Shown: positions 32,907-41,850, counted from the first letter of the stretch. The stretch is DNA of 64,000 nt from an uncultured Oscillospiraceae bacterium (GCA_947599925.1 CANQFT010000002.1:62001-126000); one strand, 5' to 3'. Notes: generated by a model not told the origin, from the letters alone. Translations and numbers: made by a program.

Positions 32907-35900
32907 TTACTTATTCTTATTTTTTGGTCCGTTTGGCCAAATTTGATTTCCGTCAAAATCGACTTCCTTTATCTTTTTGCCCTTTGAGTTTGAAACATCC
33001 CAATGGTCTTTGTGCAACTTATCTTTTTTCCAAATATTTCCGTCATTATCCCTGTATCCTTGCCCATTCCTCAACCTTACGAAATTATCTCTTGAAGTAT
33101 CAGTTTCTGGTGTGACTGACGGTGCCTCGCTTTTTTCCTTTTCTGTTGACTCTTCAGGCGCTGTTTTTGTATCGCTCGATGTCTTTCCCTTAGACGAAGA
33201 TTTGCGATTATCTGTCGCCAGGTAAGGAGCCGCACCACTCACCGCATCAATGGCGTTCGTATTTGTTGTTGGCAGAACAGTTGGCGTACTTACCGCATCA
33301 ACGTACGCACCAACAATCAAGCTCCCTGCAACAGCCGTCCATGCAGCCGATAACCATTCCCCCACTCCTTGAAGCGCGCCTTCTGCTGCTGGTATAGCCT
33401 CGACCAAAGCAGCAGCAAAATGTCCGCTGGGATCGGTATACCCCACCGGATTCCCCGCACAGTACGCATACCAGTTCAGCCCATCCCGGATGGGGTCCGC
33501 CTGGGTAAAGCGCCCAGCCCCCGGCGTGTAGTATCTGGCCCGGAGGTAGTAGTTCCCTGTCTCGGCATCGAACTGCTCTCCGCAGTAGCGGAAGGGGTTG
33601 GCGTCGCCCTCGGCAGCGTTCTGCTCCACGCCGAAGGCGTCGTAGGCGTAGTCCTTGACCACTGCGCCCGTGCTGTCGGTGAGCTGCACCACGTCCCCAT
33701 GGGCGTTGTAGTGGTAGTAGGTAATGGCCTCGTCCGTCCTGGAGGCGATCAGGTTCAGACCACGGATGTAACTGACATCATCAAGCTGTTCAACGTTGGG
33801 ATTTGAATCATAAAGAACGACCCTTGTGTCAGCTGGGCCAGTGATGGTCGTTTCCTTTGTGTCGGGATCAGTCATAAAGCACACGTCGCCCATCACTAAG
33901 CGAGTATAGACGACGGTTCCACCAGGGATCTCCGGCCGCTCTGTCCCATCTCCTATGGGGACGGCAAAAAGCTCGGCCTGAATTACATAGTCTTCTGCTT
34001 GAACATGATACAAAATGCCATTGATCTCACCGTAATACCACCGCCCAGTTTCCAAAGAGAGCGAGGCGGTTTTCTCACCCGAATTGGGAATAGAGCCATC
34101 AAAAATCGGCTCGACCGGTTCGATTGGATCCGCAATTTGGGCTACCAGCTGGCCGTTGTCGTAGACGTAGCGCTCTTCCCCGGCGTCCGTCGTTTTACTG
34201 CTGCGAAGCCCATCCGCATCATAAGTATACACCGTTTCACCGCTGTTGTCACTAAATTTCTTCAAGCGGTTGAAGCCGTCGTAGGTGCAGTTCACCGTGC
34301 GGGTGGTATCCCCCACCGTCAGCACCATTTGGGTCATGTTCCCCTGGTTGTCGTAGGTGTAGGTGGCGGCGTCGCCTCCCGTGGTGGACAGGAGCCGGTT
34401 GGCGGCGTCGTAAGTGTAGTTGGTGATGGTCGCAGTGCCGTCGGTCTTGCTCTGGCGGTTGCCGTAGGCGTCGTAGGTGTAGGCGCTGAAAGCCCCCACC
34501 ACATTTGCTTGGCTCTCCCCGGTCAGACGGTTCAAGCCGTCATAGGTATAGCTGGTCTGGATGCTTTGTGTGCCTCGCTTGTCGGTCTTGGTAAGTTGGT
34601 TGCCATCGGCGCTGTAGGTATACTTGAAATTGGACAGATCAGTCTTGCCCTGCTTGTTCTTGATCTCGGTGACAAGGTTGGCCTTGTTGTAGGAATAGCT
34701 GGCCGTGGTGCCGTTGCCGTTGGTGACGTTGGTTACGTTGCCGTTGCTGTCGTAGCTGTAGTGGGCCTCCACGTTGCCGGAGTTCACCTTGGTCAAGTAA
34801 CCCAGCTTGTTGTAGTCGTACTGATTGTTCAGATAGGTCGTGCCGTTGGCCGTAACGGTGAGACTGTTGCGAACGCCGCCGACCCCATAGGTCATGGTCT
34901 TGGTGGCGACGGGGGTGACCTCTTTGACTAGGTTGCCCATGGAATCATAAGTGTAGGTGGAGGCCCTGCCATTGCAATCAGCAGTCCGCCGCTGGCCGGT
35001 CTTCGTGTAGGAAAAGGCCAGGCCGTCTTGGCCCGCCTTGCTCCTGGTCAAGCGGCCCATGGCATCATAGACGTTGGTGGTGGTGACGCCGCGGCGGTCC
35101 GTCTTGGTGGTGAGGTTGCCATTCAGATCGTAAGTGTAATTCTCGGCCTTGCCCAGCGCGTCTCTATACTGGGTCAGGCGGGAGTAGCGGTCGTAGGTGT
35201 ACTGGGTGGTTTTCTGATTGGTCCCATCGCCCACGGACATGGTCTTGATATTGCCCAGAGCATCGTAGGTATAGTTGGTGTACTGGTACTGGTCAGAGCC
35301 GGTCTGGCCCTCCTGCTTGGCGTTGCCCTTGGCCTGGGTCAGACGGTTCATATTGTCGTAGGTATAGTAGGTGTTCCGGGCGCTGGAGGTATTGCCCTTG
35401 GCCCCGGTCAAGGTCCGCTCCTGGATCACATTGCCGTTGGCGTCATAGGTATAGTCGGTCTGCCCGTCGTGCCCAGCGGCAAGCGGAGTTTTTACCCGAA
35501 CAAGGCGGTTCAGGGCGTCATAGGAAAAGTATTTGTTGGGCTGGAGCGGCTTGGTCGGACTGCTGGGGTGACCCTTGGGAGAGGTTACGGTGAGTTGGTT
35601 GCCCAACCAGTCGTAGGTGTAGGTGGTGGTGTTGCCATCGGCGTCCGTGGTGGACAGGACCCGTCCAGCGTGGTCATAGGTGGAGCTGGTGGTATAGGCA
35701 CAGTTTTTCGAGGCGGAGAAAGCGGTCTTGGCCTGGGTCTGATTGCCCAGGAAGTCATAGGCGAAGGTGTCCTGCTCCTCCACATTGTTGCGGAGGATGC
35801 CGGTCTTGACCACATTCCCCATGTTGTCCTGGTAGCTGGTGGTCTGGATGGAAGGTGCGTTTGTGTCGCCGGTAACGGTCTTTGTGACCTTGCCGATGCC

Positions 35901-38900
35901 ATCCTCATACTGATAGAGTTCTTGATAGATCGTATTGCCGGCGGCGTCCACCCGCGCCAGCTCCACCATGCGGCCATCGGTGTCGTAGCGGTAATAAGTG
36001 GTTTGGTCGGGCGTAGTATTGCCGTAGATCACCTGCTTGACGAGTCGGTCATGCCGGTCATAGGTATTGGTTTGCACCAGTTGGCCGGTAGCTACATCCT
36101 GCACCGTCAGCAGCTTGCCAGACCCGCCATATTTGCACAACCAGCTGCTCCCCGCCTCGTCAGTGTAAGTGACGGCTCTGAGCGGCACATTGTATTCATA
36201 GCTGAGTTTGGTGCCGTCAGGATGGGTAGCCGTGGTAAGACGGCCCACCGCATCGTAGGTGTAGGTCGTGGTATTGCCGTTTGCGTCAGTCTCGCTCATA
36301 AGCCAGCCGCGGTCATTGTAGGTCTGCTTGCGGGCCACCGTTCCTTTGGCACAACCAGGAGAGGAGGCGGCAAGCGCACTGCCGGCGGTCTTGACCCCGC
36401 TAACAGCCACCTGGATGGGCAGAGCACCGTTTCCATAGCTGTAAGTCGTGGCCGCATAGTCATTGGCCGCGGCAGAGCGGTAGTCTTTTTGCTCTGTGAG
36501 CTGACCCGCGTCGTTGTAGTGAAATTCGCTCTTGCCCACCTGAACATCATTGCTGGTGGTCACTGTGGCGGCAATGGCCTTTCCTCCTTCGGCCAAGGTG
36601 TTGGTGACTTTGATGGTAGTGTCAGCGTTTTGTTTGAATGTGCTGGTCAAGGGAATGCTGTAGTTGGGGTCATACGTGTAGGTCTCCGTTCCCCCATTCG
36701 GCTTTTCGTAGGTCAGCACATTCCCCTTGGTGTCATAGGTATACTCTTCCACCCTGGTCATTTGCTTTCCAGAGGTTCGATCGCCATACGTGGTACGAAC
36801 TTCGGTGGGCCACCTCGACAGTTCGTTGGCGTAGGTATAGTTTGTTGTTTGTGCGGTCCAAAATGTTTGCTGCATCAGCGGTCTAAATGCAGCTTCTGTG
36901 TTGCTGCTGTTTTGCCGCAGGTCCATTGCATTATAGGAATACTTGGTAATACGCGCGTTCTGGCCATCCAAGCTGAATGTGTAAACTATGTCATGATCCT
37001 TCCACGGCCCATAGCCGTTTGTAAGTTCCCAATTTTCGTCGACAAAGCGATAATACGTGCCGTTTTTGACAACAGTTTGGTAGGCCCCCTCAAAGGCGGC
37101 CCTACCTTCCAGGTTATCAAAATCGCCATAGGTATATGTAATATCATAGAACGAGCACGGGGCGTCAGAGCTGTTCAGTCGAGCCACTTGATCGGCTTGG
37201 ATAAAATGCTGATAGCCGTTATTTCCAAGGGTCTGCACGGAGTTTGCTCCATAGCTTATATTTTCTGTGCTGCCATTTGGATAAGTAACGCTGGTCATGC
37301 GGACCAAAACATTGTACCCATCATTGCTGCAAATGGTTTTGCTGGGCGTCAGAGCCTCTCTGGTCGCGGGCTGTAGAAAACTGTTGAAGCGGACAGCCGA
37401 AATTCCGCTGGTATACATGGTTAGTTCTCCGGCCTCATTTGCAACCGCCACCAGGGTAGTGGGATACGTGTTATAGTCATGCCTTGTCCCATTAGAGCTT
37501 GTGGTGGAATAGAGTGTCTGTGTTTGCTGATAGCTGTAGTAGTCTCGAATCGGAACGCCATTGAGAGACAGGTGCCACAACTTATTATATTTCTTGCGAT
37601 TGATTTTGTAGGTTTCCGATGCATCCAGTTCTTCCTCTTCGTAAACGATCACATTGCCCAGGGTATCGGTGATTTTGATTTTTTCCACCGCATGATCCGT
37701 CCCAATGGTATAGTCAAGTTTGATCGTATTTTTAAAGCGGTCCTGGATGGCGATATTTCTGCCGTCGCCATCAAAATACTCTGTCTTGCCGTCTTTGTAG
37801 TATGACCCATACACGGCGTTGGGATATTCACCGGTGGCACACTTATGAAATTCAATGTCGTCGCCATAATAGTTCTCGATCCAGTTGCCAGAGGTTCCAA
37901 CATAGGGTTCAATATTATAGCGCGTGCCGTCTGATGTCGTGAGCTGCAAGTGCTGTCCCGGATGGTCAATATTACCGTATCCGCCATTGACCGTGCGGAG
38001 ATGAGAGAGGCCCAGCATCCAACCGTGCCCCAAGCCAAACTCGTCTACTAAGTAGCTGTCCTCATATTCAACATTCTCGCTGCCCCCGAGAAAAACATTT
38101 CCATATGTCGCGATCTCAGGCACAATGGTCATCATGTGTCCATAGTTCCCCTCATATACCACGAACATACCGTCAAAACTCAGCGCATTTTTATACGCAA
38201 GGGCGTCTTCATACTGAGCGAGAGTAAAGTACGCGCAACGCTCCGCCTGCTCTCGGCACTCATCAACAGGGATCATATAGGAATCACGCAAGGTGATTTC
38301 TTCGGCAAAGTTATAATTCCCATATTGGTCCCGGCCATCTACGATATACCAACGGTAATAAACCTTAAAGGCAACTCTGTCATCCTCGGAATCATACCAG
38401 CCCATTGTGCGCATGGTGCTGGCCTGATCCGAGTTATACTGCCGGGTCAACACCAGATCCAGGCCGTTTTTGCCGGGAATGCTCAGGTCCGTCTCTGTGT
38501 AAGAATAGGAGCCGTTGTTTACATTGATATTGAAATTCCCCTGCTTGTCATACGAATAGGGACGCCCCAGAATTTCCTCCGGGGCATAAAATGTACCCGT
38601 AGGATCCGCGCCAACCGATATAGGGGCAATACCGCCATCGGAGGAATATGCGGCATCCATGGCCCGCCGCATGACTTGTTCCATTTCGTAGCCATTTTTT
38701 GGTCCTTCTTCCATGACCTGGGCTACAAGCTCTCTGGGCAGCCCCAATTTATCAGACAGATATTGGGCCTCGTCGCCACTCTGTGCCAGTGCATTCTCAT
38801 CGCCTTCGTCAACGCCCGCCTGGAGCGCGGCCTCAATTTCTGCAACCTTGGCGCTCTTTATCTGCTCAACGCTAAGGTTGAAGACATCTTTTGCCACGAC

Positions 38901-39485
38901 GGCCCGCAGCGCTTCCGCGTTGGTATAGCCAGAGGCAATTAAGTCAGCCAGCGCCTTGGTCTGGACATCTGTAAGATCAAAGGCATCCTTATCAACAACC
39001 AAATTCCCTAGCTGATTTGTAAACGCCAGCCTGCTCCCATGCAGATGGGTCCCTTGCTCAATTTGAGCATCGGTCAGCCCAAATTGCTCTCGGAGATTTT
39101 TGTTTTTATCCACAGGGGCATTCGGATCGCTCGAATAGGTCATGGGCCGATTTCCAAAAAAGAGAATATCCAGTTCCTCGCTGGTCAGCGGCCCGGTCTT
39201 TGAGACATCCACCATGGCCAGTTCGCCGTCTTCCGTGAGCTTTACGCCATCTAACGCTAACAGCTCCTCCCTGGAGCGAGGCTGGGCCGACACGTCAGCC
39301 GTTATGTCTTCCACCCCGCTCTGGACCCCCAGCATGGGGTCGCTCGTCGCGGAGATCGCCTCGCCGGCCTGTTCCCATATCTCCTGGGCATTGCCCTCTT
39401 CCGCCGCAGACGCAGGGATCAGCCCCACTGCCAATGCCAGAACAAGAGCGCTTGCGATCATTCGGGTCATTTTGTTGTGTTTCAT
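32907..39485 (-). CDS. Full-length secreted Rhs/YD-repeat polymorphic toxin
   Basis: The 2192-residue protein has a signal peptide (MTRMIASALVLALAVGLIPA region, residues ~6-28), an alpha-helical N-terminal part (~30-280), the shell-opening motif DLSIPGKNGLDLVLTRQYNS, and many YD repeats (for example TYTYDAVGRLTTATHPDGT, YTYDWLGNQLTV, DYTYDANGNVIQE). A ~120-residue insertion module lies at ~1783-1908, then the core end FRYCGEQFDAETGNYY and NPVGYTDPSGH at ~2017. The variable tip (~2020-2192) ends in HKDHWDVSNSKGKK and IKEVDFDGNQIWPNGP, a nuclease-like short tip by resemblance. Such WapA-like proteins cage and deliver a toxin on contact. The frame is intact. Immunity gene 1 follows directly, and an ECF sigma operon lies divergently upstream. 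Confidence 0.9.
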   Translation of the reverse strand: MKHNKMTRMIASALVLALAVGLIPASAAEEGNAQEIWEQAGEAISATSDPMLGVQSGVEDITADVSAQPRSREELLALDGVKLTEDGELAMVDVSKTGPLTSEELDILFFGNRPMTYSSDPNAPVDKNKNLREQFGLTDAQIEQGTHLHGSRLAFTNQLGNLVVDKDAFDLTDVQTKALADLIASGYTNAEALRAVVAKDVFNLSVEQIKSAKVAEIEAALQAGVDEGDENALAQSGDEAQYLSDKLGLPRELVAQVMEEGPKNGYEMEQVMRRAMDAAYSSDGGIAPISVGADPTGTFYAPEEILGRPYSYDKQGNFNINVNNGSYSYTETDLSIPGKNGLDLVLTRQYNSDQASTMRTMGWYDSEDDRVAFKVYYRWYIVDGRDQYGNYNFAEEITLRDSYMIPVDECREQAERCAYFTLAQYEDALAYKNALSFDGMFVVYEGNYGHMMTIVPEIATYGNVFLGGSENVEYEDSYLVDEFGLGHGWMLGLSHLRTVNGGYGNIDHPGQHLQLTTSDGTRYNIEPYVGTSGNWIENYYGDDIEFHKCATGEYPNAVYGSYYKDGKTEYFDGDGRNIAIQDRFKNTIKLDYTIGTDHAVEKIKITDTLGNVIVYEEEELDASETYKINRKKYNKLWHLSLNGVPIRDYYSYQQTQTLYSTTSSNGTRHDYNTYPTTLVAVANEAGELTMYTSGISAVRFNSFLQPATREALTPSKTICSNDGYNVLVRMTSVTYPNGSTENISYGANSVQTLGNNGYQHFIQADQVARLNSSDAPCSFYDITYTYGDFDNLEGRAAFEGAYQTVVKNGTYYRFVDENWELTNGYGPWKDHDIVYTFSLDGQNARITKYSYNAMDLRQNSSNTEAAFRPLMQQTFWTAQTTNYTYANELSRWPTEVRTTYGDRTSGKQMTRVEEYTYDTKGNVLTYEKPNGGTETYTYDPNYSIPLTSTFKQNADTTIKVTNTLAEGGKAIAATVTTSNDVQVGKSEFHYNDAGQLTEQKDYRSAAANDYAATTYSYGNGALPIQVAVSGVKTAGSALAASSPGCAKGTVARKQTYNDRGWLMSETDANGNTTTYTYDAVGRLTTATHPDGTKLSYEYNVPLRAVTYTDEAGSSWLCKYGGSGKLLTVQDVATGQLVQTNTYDRHDRLVKQVIYGNTTPDQTTYYRYDTDGRMVELARVDAAGNTIYQELYQYEDGIGKVTKTVTGDTNAPSIQTTSYQDNMGNVVKTGILRNNVEEQDTFAYDFLGNQTQAKTAFSASKNCAYTTSSTYDHAGRVLSTTDADGNTTTYTYDWLGNQLTVTSPKGHPSSPTKPLQPNKYFSYDALNRLVRVKTPLAAGHDGQTDYTYDANGNVIQERTLTGAKGNTSSARNTYYTYDNMNRLTQAKGNAKQEGQTGSDQYQYTNYTYDALGNIKTMSVGDGTNQKTTQYTYDRYSRLTQYRDALGKAENYTYDLNGNLTTKTDRRGVTTTNVYDAMGRLTRSKAGQDGLAFSYTKTGQRRTADCNGRASTYTYDSMGNLVKEVTPVATKTMTYGVGGVRNSLTVTANGTTYLNNQYDYNKLGYLTKVNSGNVEAHYSYDSNGNVTNVTNGNGTTASYSYNKANLVTEIKNKQGKTDLSNFKYTYSADGNQLTKTDKRGTQSIQTSYTYDGLNRLTGESQANVVGAFSAYTYDAYGNRQSKTDGTATITNYTYDAANRLLSTTGGDAATYTYDNQGNMTQMVLTVGDTTRTVNCTYDGFNRLKKFSDNSGETVYTYDADGLRSSKTTDAGEERYVYDNGQLVAQIADPIEPVEPIFDGSIPNSGEKTASLSLETGRWYYGEINGILYHVQAEDYVIQAELFAVPIGDGTERPEIPGGTVVYTRLVMGDVCFMTDPDTKETTITGPADTRVVLYDSNPNVEQLDDVSYIRGLNLIASRTDEAITYYHYNAHGDVVQLTDSTGAVVKDYAYDAFGVEQNAAEGDANPFRYCGEQFDAETGNYYLRARYYTPGAGRFTQADPIRDGLNWYAYCAGNPVGYTDPSGHFAAALVEAIPAAEGALQGVGEWLSAAWTAVAGSLIVGAYVDAVSTPTVLPTTNTNAIDAVSGAAPYLATDNRKSSSKGKTSSDTKTAPEESTEKEKSEAPSVTPETDTSRDNFVRLRNGQGYRDNDGNIWKKDKLHKDHWDVSNSKGKKIKEVDFDGNQIWPNGPKNKNK
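33696..34159. repeat. Direct repeat in Rhs core, copy in the full-length rhs gene
   Basis: Partner of 31342-31805 (offset 2354). The near identity over ~465 bp, against clear divergence on both sides, shows recent duplication or gene conversion between the intact gene and cassette 2. Confidence 0.9.
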
Positions 39486-39601
39486 TCAGTATGCACGCCG
39501 CCCTTCTCTTTATCTTGTTCTGTCGGAATACATCTCAAATCGCCCCTTTTCATTTAAGTGTCTCTAAAAGCCAAAAAGCGGACACATTTTTTCTTTTGCT
39601 C

Positions 39602-39630
39602 TTGATTATTTCTATTGGTGATATTAAAAT
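39602..39630 (+). promoter_or_regulatory. Promoter of the ECF sigma operon beside rhs
   Basis: TTGATT at 39602-39607, a 17-base spacer and TAAAAT at 39625-39630. It is a vegetative-type promoter with a predicted start near 39637, about 70 bases before the sigma gene. The divergent rhs start lies 117 bases to the left. Confidence 0.5.
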
Positions 39631-39704
39631 TTCTTATAGGCTATTTAAGGGCCGTTCTATTTAAAGAACTGCACGAACTGCCTGGAGCAAAGGAAGTGAG
39701 CCGC

Positions 39705-40202
39705 ATGGAGAAAGAGGACAGAGACCGCCTAATTGAAGAGTGGTACTATTCATACAGCCAATATCTGTATCGTTATGCGGCCCAGTTTATTGACCACCAT
39801 TCTGCGGAAGAGATCGTACAGGAAACCTTCCGTGTCGTTTGCCAAACCGAAGATTTGCAATCAATTCGTCGGCCTAAAACATGGCTGCGCAAAATAACCC
39901 ATTTTGTATTGCTAAATTGGCAGCGCGAACGACAGAAATGGAAAGCTATGCTGATTGACTTGGACTCGTTACCCGAAGGGGTCCTAGGCACACATACGGA
40001 CGAGGTCAATATCGAGCTTGAGTATGACGGACTTTTGGAACCAGAGCAATTACGCCTGCTAAACCTCCTTGCCTCCGGCTATACATATGCCGATGCTGCG
40101 AAAGAACTCAACATTCCGTCCGTAGAAGCGTGCCGCAAAAGAGCAAAAAGGGCCGAAAAACTTTTAGAAGAAAAGTTACGTCGCCATGCTGCCGAAAAAT
40201 AA
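39705..40202 (+). CDS. ECF-type RNA polymerase sigma factor next to rhs
   Basis: The 165-residue factor has region 2 (YSQYLYRYAAQFIDHHSAEE, then IVQETFRVVCQTEDLQ and RPKTWLRKITHFVLLNWQRE) and region 4 (EPEQLRLLNLLASGYTYADA, then AKELNIPSVEACRKRAKRAE). I took the ATG at 39705, with AAGGAAG upstream, rather than the longer frame without a site. It opens a three-gene operon with a DUF4367 anti-sigma-type protein and a small exported protein, and is divergent from the Rhs gene. Control of rhs or of the exported protein by this factor is a reasonable inference from position, not shown. Confidence 0.88.
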   Translation: MEKEDRDRLIEEWYYSYSQYLYRYAAQFIDHHSAEEIVQETFRVVCQTEDLQSIRRPKTWLRKITHFVLLNWQRERQKWKAMLIDLDSLPEGVLGTHTDEVNIELEYDGLLEPEQLRLLNLLASGYTYADAAKELNIPSVEACRKRAKRAEKLLEEKLRRHAAEK

Positions 40203-40255
40203 CTGTCCGCTTTTCGAGCATTTTTGACACCAATCATATGGGAGGGGGGGTTACA

Positions 40256-41149
40256 ATGTCTGATCTCAACACGATGCCTGACCCTTATCAGTTCCTGGGA
40301 AAAATCAGCACAGAGGAATTGCGCCGTCTTTTGCGGGAAGACTTCGAGTCCTCAGACGAAAGCACACCGGAAAATGACGAGTTCATCACCAAAGTAATGG
40401 AGGTGATCGCTCAGAGAGAGGAAAGCGCCTCCTCCACCCCAACTTTCGACCCGGCGGCCGGTTGGGAAGACTTTCAAAAGAACTATAGTCCTACTGAGGA
40501 CGATTCCAGCTTGCCGTGCGATGACGCACGGTTTGAGGAACTGACTCGCAAGCATCGTGTCGTGAAAAGCTCCCATCACGCATCTACGCCAAGTCCCAAG
40601 CGCCGGATCAAGCCCGTCGCGCTTGTTGCCGCTACCATAGGCGTCATTATGGGTCTGCTCGTAGTGGCCCAAGCCGCTGGCCTGGATGTGTTTGGCGCAA
40701 TGGCCCGCTGGACTGATGACACTTTTCACTTCATCACCACCACCTCCTCCAACAATGAAGTCGTGGCACTGCGCTCCAAACTAGAAGAGCAAGGTTTTCC
40801 CGTTGAATACGCTCCGACCTGGGTCCCGGATGGTTTTATTGCCACCGAACCGCAAATCGTTGACTCCAAGCGAATCTCTCAGGTCTCTACCTATTTCACA
40901 AAAGGTAACAGTGGTTTTTTATTTGCGGTTACTCGCTATCGCTCTCAGGAAGATATTAACGCCACCGAGTATGAGAAAGTCCGCGGGGACGCAATCCCCT
41001 ACACAAATAGGACGCAATGTTTCTACATTCTCGAAAATTCCACCAGCACTACAGCTACATGGTTTGATGGGAACCTCCTCACTATAGACATTAGCGGGCA
41101 ACTGTCCACTGACGACATGAAATCTATTATAGACTCTATGGGAGGCTAA
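40256..41149 (+). CDS. Membrane protein with C-terminal DUF4367, likely anti-sigma factor
   Basis: The 297-residue protein has a soluble acidic N-terminal half (~1-115) with a conserved-looking LGKISTEELRRLLREDF helix, one transmembrane helix (PVALVAATIGVIMGLLVVAQ, ~120-140) and an external domain of the DUF4367 type (EYAPTWVPDGFIATEPQIV to LLTIDISGQLSTDDMKSII). Proteins of this make-up follow ECF sigma genes in clostridia and are taken as anti-sigma factors that sense conditions outside. The ATG at 40256 has a GGGAGGGGGGG site. It is followed after one base by the exported protein gene. Confidence 0.75.
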   Translation: MSDLNTMPDPYQFLGKISTEELRRLLREDFESSDESTPENDEFITKVMEVIAQREESASSTPTFDPAAGWEDFQKNYSPTEDDSSLPCDDARFEELTRKHRVVKSSHHASTPSPKRRIKPVALVAATIGVIMGLLVVAQAAGLDVFGAMARWTDDTFHFITTTSSNNEVVALRSKLEEQGFPVEYAPTWVPDGFIATEPQIVDSKRISQVSTYFTKGNSGFLFAVTRYRSQEDINATEYEKVRGDAIPYTNRTQCFYILENSTSTTATWFDGNLLTIDISGQLSTDDMKSIIDSMGG

Positions 41150-41150
41150 T

Positions 41151-41579
41151 ATGAAACGTCTTACCACTATGCTCCTGGCATTGTCCCTCACTCTGGCCTG
41201 CTGTCTTGGCGTTGCTGCCGCTGCTGACGACGGCATTGCCCCTTTGGCCAGTGTTACGATAACCAAAACCAGTGCTGTAAGTTACACCGGTGACAATACC
41301 GGCGAAATTGACATTGAATACAATATCATGGCTACCGGGCTGGCTGACAAGTTAGGCGTATCCACCATCGTGATCCACAAACCTGATGGCTCTACGGATA
41401 CAGTGACCGGCACTACCAAGAACGGCCTGGTTGGTTCAGGTGTGTCTCACTTGGGCACTTATACTTATACAGGGATCGCCGGCAAGTCTTATTATGCCGA
41501 AGTCACTCTATTCTCCACCATCGGCTCCAACAGTGACAGTCGGACCATAACCACCAGAACCGTTACGGCCAAAATGTGA
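41151..41579 (+). CDS. Small exported protein, function unknown
   Basis: The 142-residue protein has a clear signal peptide (MKRLTTMLLALSLTLACCLG, cleavage near VAAAADDG) and a single small beta-rich domain (ASVTITKTSAVSYTGDNTGE to YYAEVTLFSTIGSNSDSRT), with a Thr/Ser-rich composition like surface-exposed Ig-like or fimbrial modules. The CC pair within the signal peptide is not a lipobox in the normal place. It is the last gene of the sigma/anti-sigma operon and is followed by a terminator, so it may be a main output of that regulator. Confidence 0.65.
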   Translation: MKRLTTMLLALSLTLACCLGVAAAADDGIAPLASVTITKTSAVSYTGDNTGEIDIEYNIMATGLADKLGVSTIVIHKPDGSTDTVTGTTKNGLVGSGVSHLGTYTYTGIAGKSYYAEVTLFSTIGSNSDSRTITTRTVTAKM

Positions 41580-41601
41580 ATCTCTAAGTTCTACCATAAC
41601 A

Positions 41602-41638
41602 AAGCGGGCCAGCACTCAATGGAAGCGCTGGCCCGCTT
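41602..41638 (+). terminator. Terminator of the sigma/anti-sigma/exported-protein operon
   Basis: A 12-bp perfect stem AAGCGGGCCAGC (41602-41613) with complement at 41627-41638 and a 13-base loop, followed by CTTATAA; the T run is weak. Confidence 0.65.
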
Positions 41639-41648
41639 CTTATAAAAA

Positions 41649-41744
41649 ATGTACCTCAAATTGAGGTATATTCTTGCTGGAAACCTGCCTCAATTTGAGG
41701 TATGTTTCCGACAAAAAACGCGCCTCAAATTGAGGCGCGTTTTT
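41649..41744. repeat. Three CCTCAAATTGAGG-type palindromes in tandem
   Basis: Copies at 41649-41670 (ATGTACCTCAAATTGAGG), 41681-41707 (AAACCTGCCTCAATTTGAGG) and 41714-41744 (AAAAACGCGCCTCAA, one base, and complement). The first shares AATGTACCTCAAATTGAGG with 26169-26197. The last, ending in TTTTT, can act as a terminator on both strands. Confidence 0.8.
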
Positions 41745-41850
41745 CTATGCCGTGTAAATACCCGGCCTGCCCAGGACGGTAAAGCCGCCGGCGGCGTACT
41801 TGCGAAAACGCTTCCAGGCCCGGTAGAGGAACTGGGCGGAGTAGTGGATA
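41745..41850 (-). pseudogene. Possible relic of a conjugation ATPase (VirB4-like) C-terminal region
   Basis: A short open frame on the minus strand encodes HYSAQFLYRAWKRFRKYAAG, which resembles the (E)YSANFLFTLWKRVRKYGA stretch of VirB4-type ATPases of clostridial conjugative elements, followed by a short unrelated end. No Walker motifs are left, and neighbouring frames to 42010 show nothing coherent. If correct, it is the last trace of a conjugation module at the right edge of the island. The match is short and could be chance. Confidence 0.3.

Noticed and set aside
35028..37376. A 782-residue plus-strand open frame inside the Rhs region
   Set aside because: It is the reverse complement of YD repeats; the periodic Val/Gly pattern comes from the repeat codons, not from a membrane protein.
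41649..41744. CRISPR-like array of three repeats
   Set aside because: The repeats are palindromes of different flanks, separated by only about 10 bases, and there are no cas genes or spacer-length gaps.
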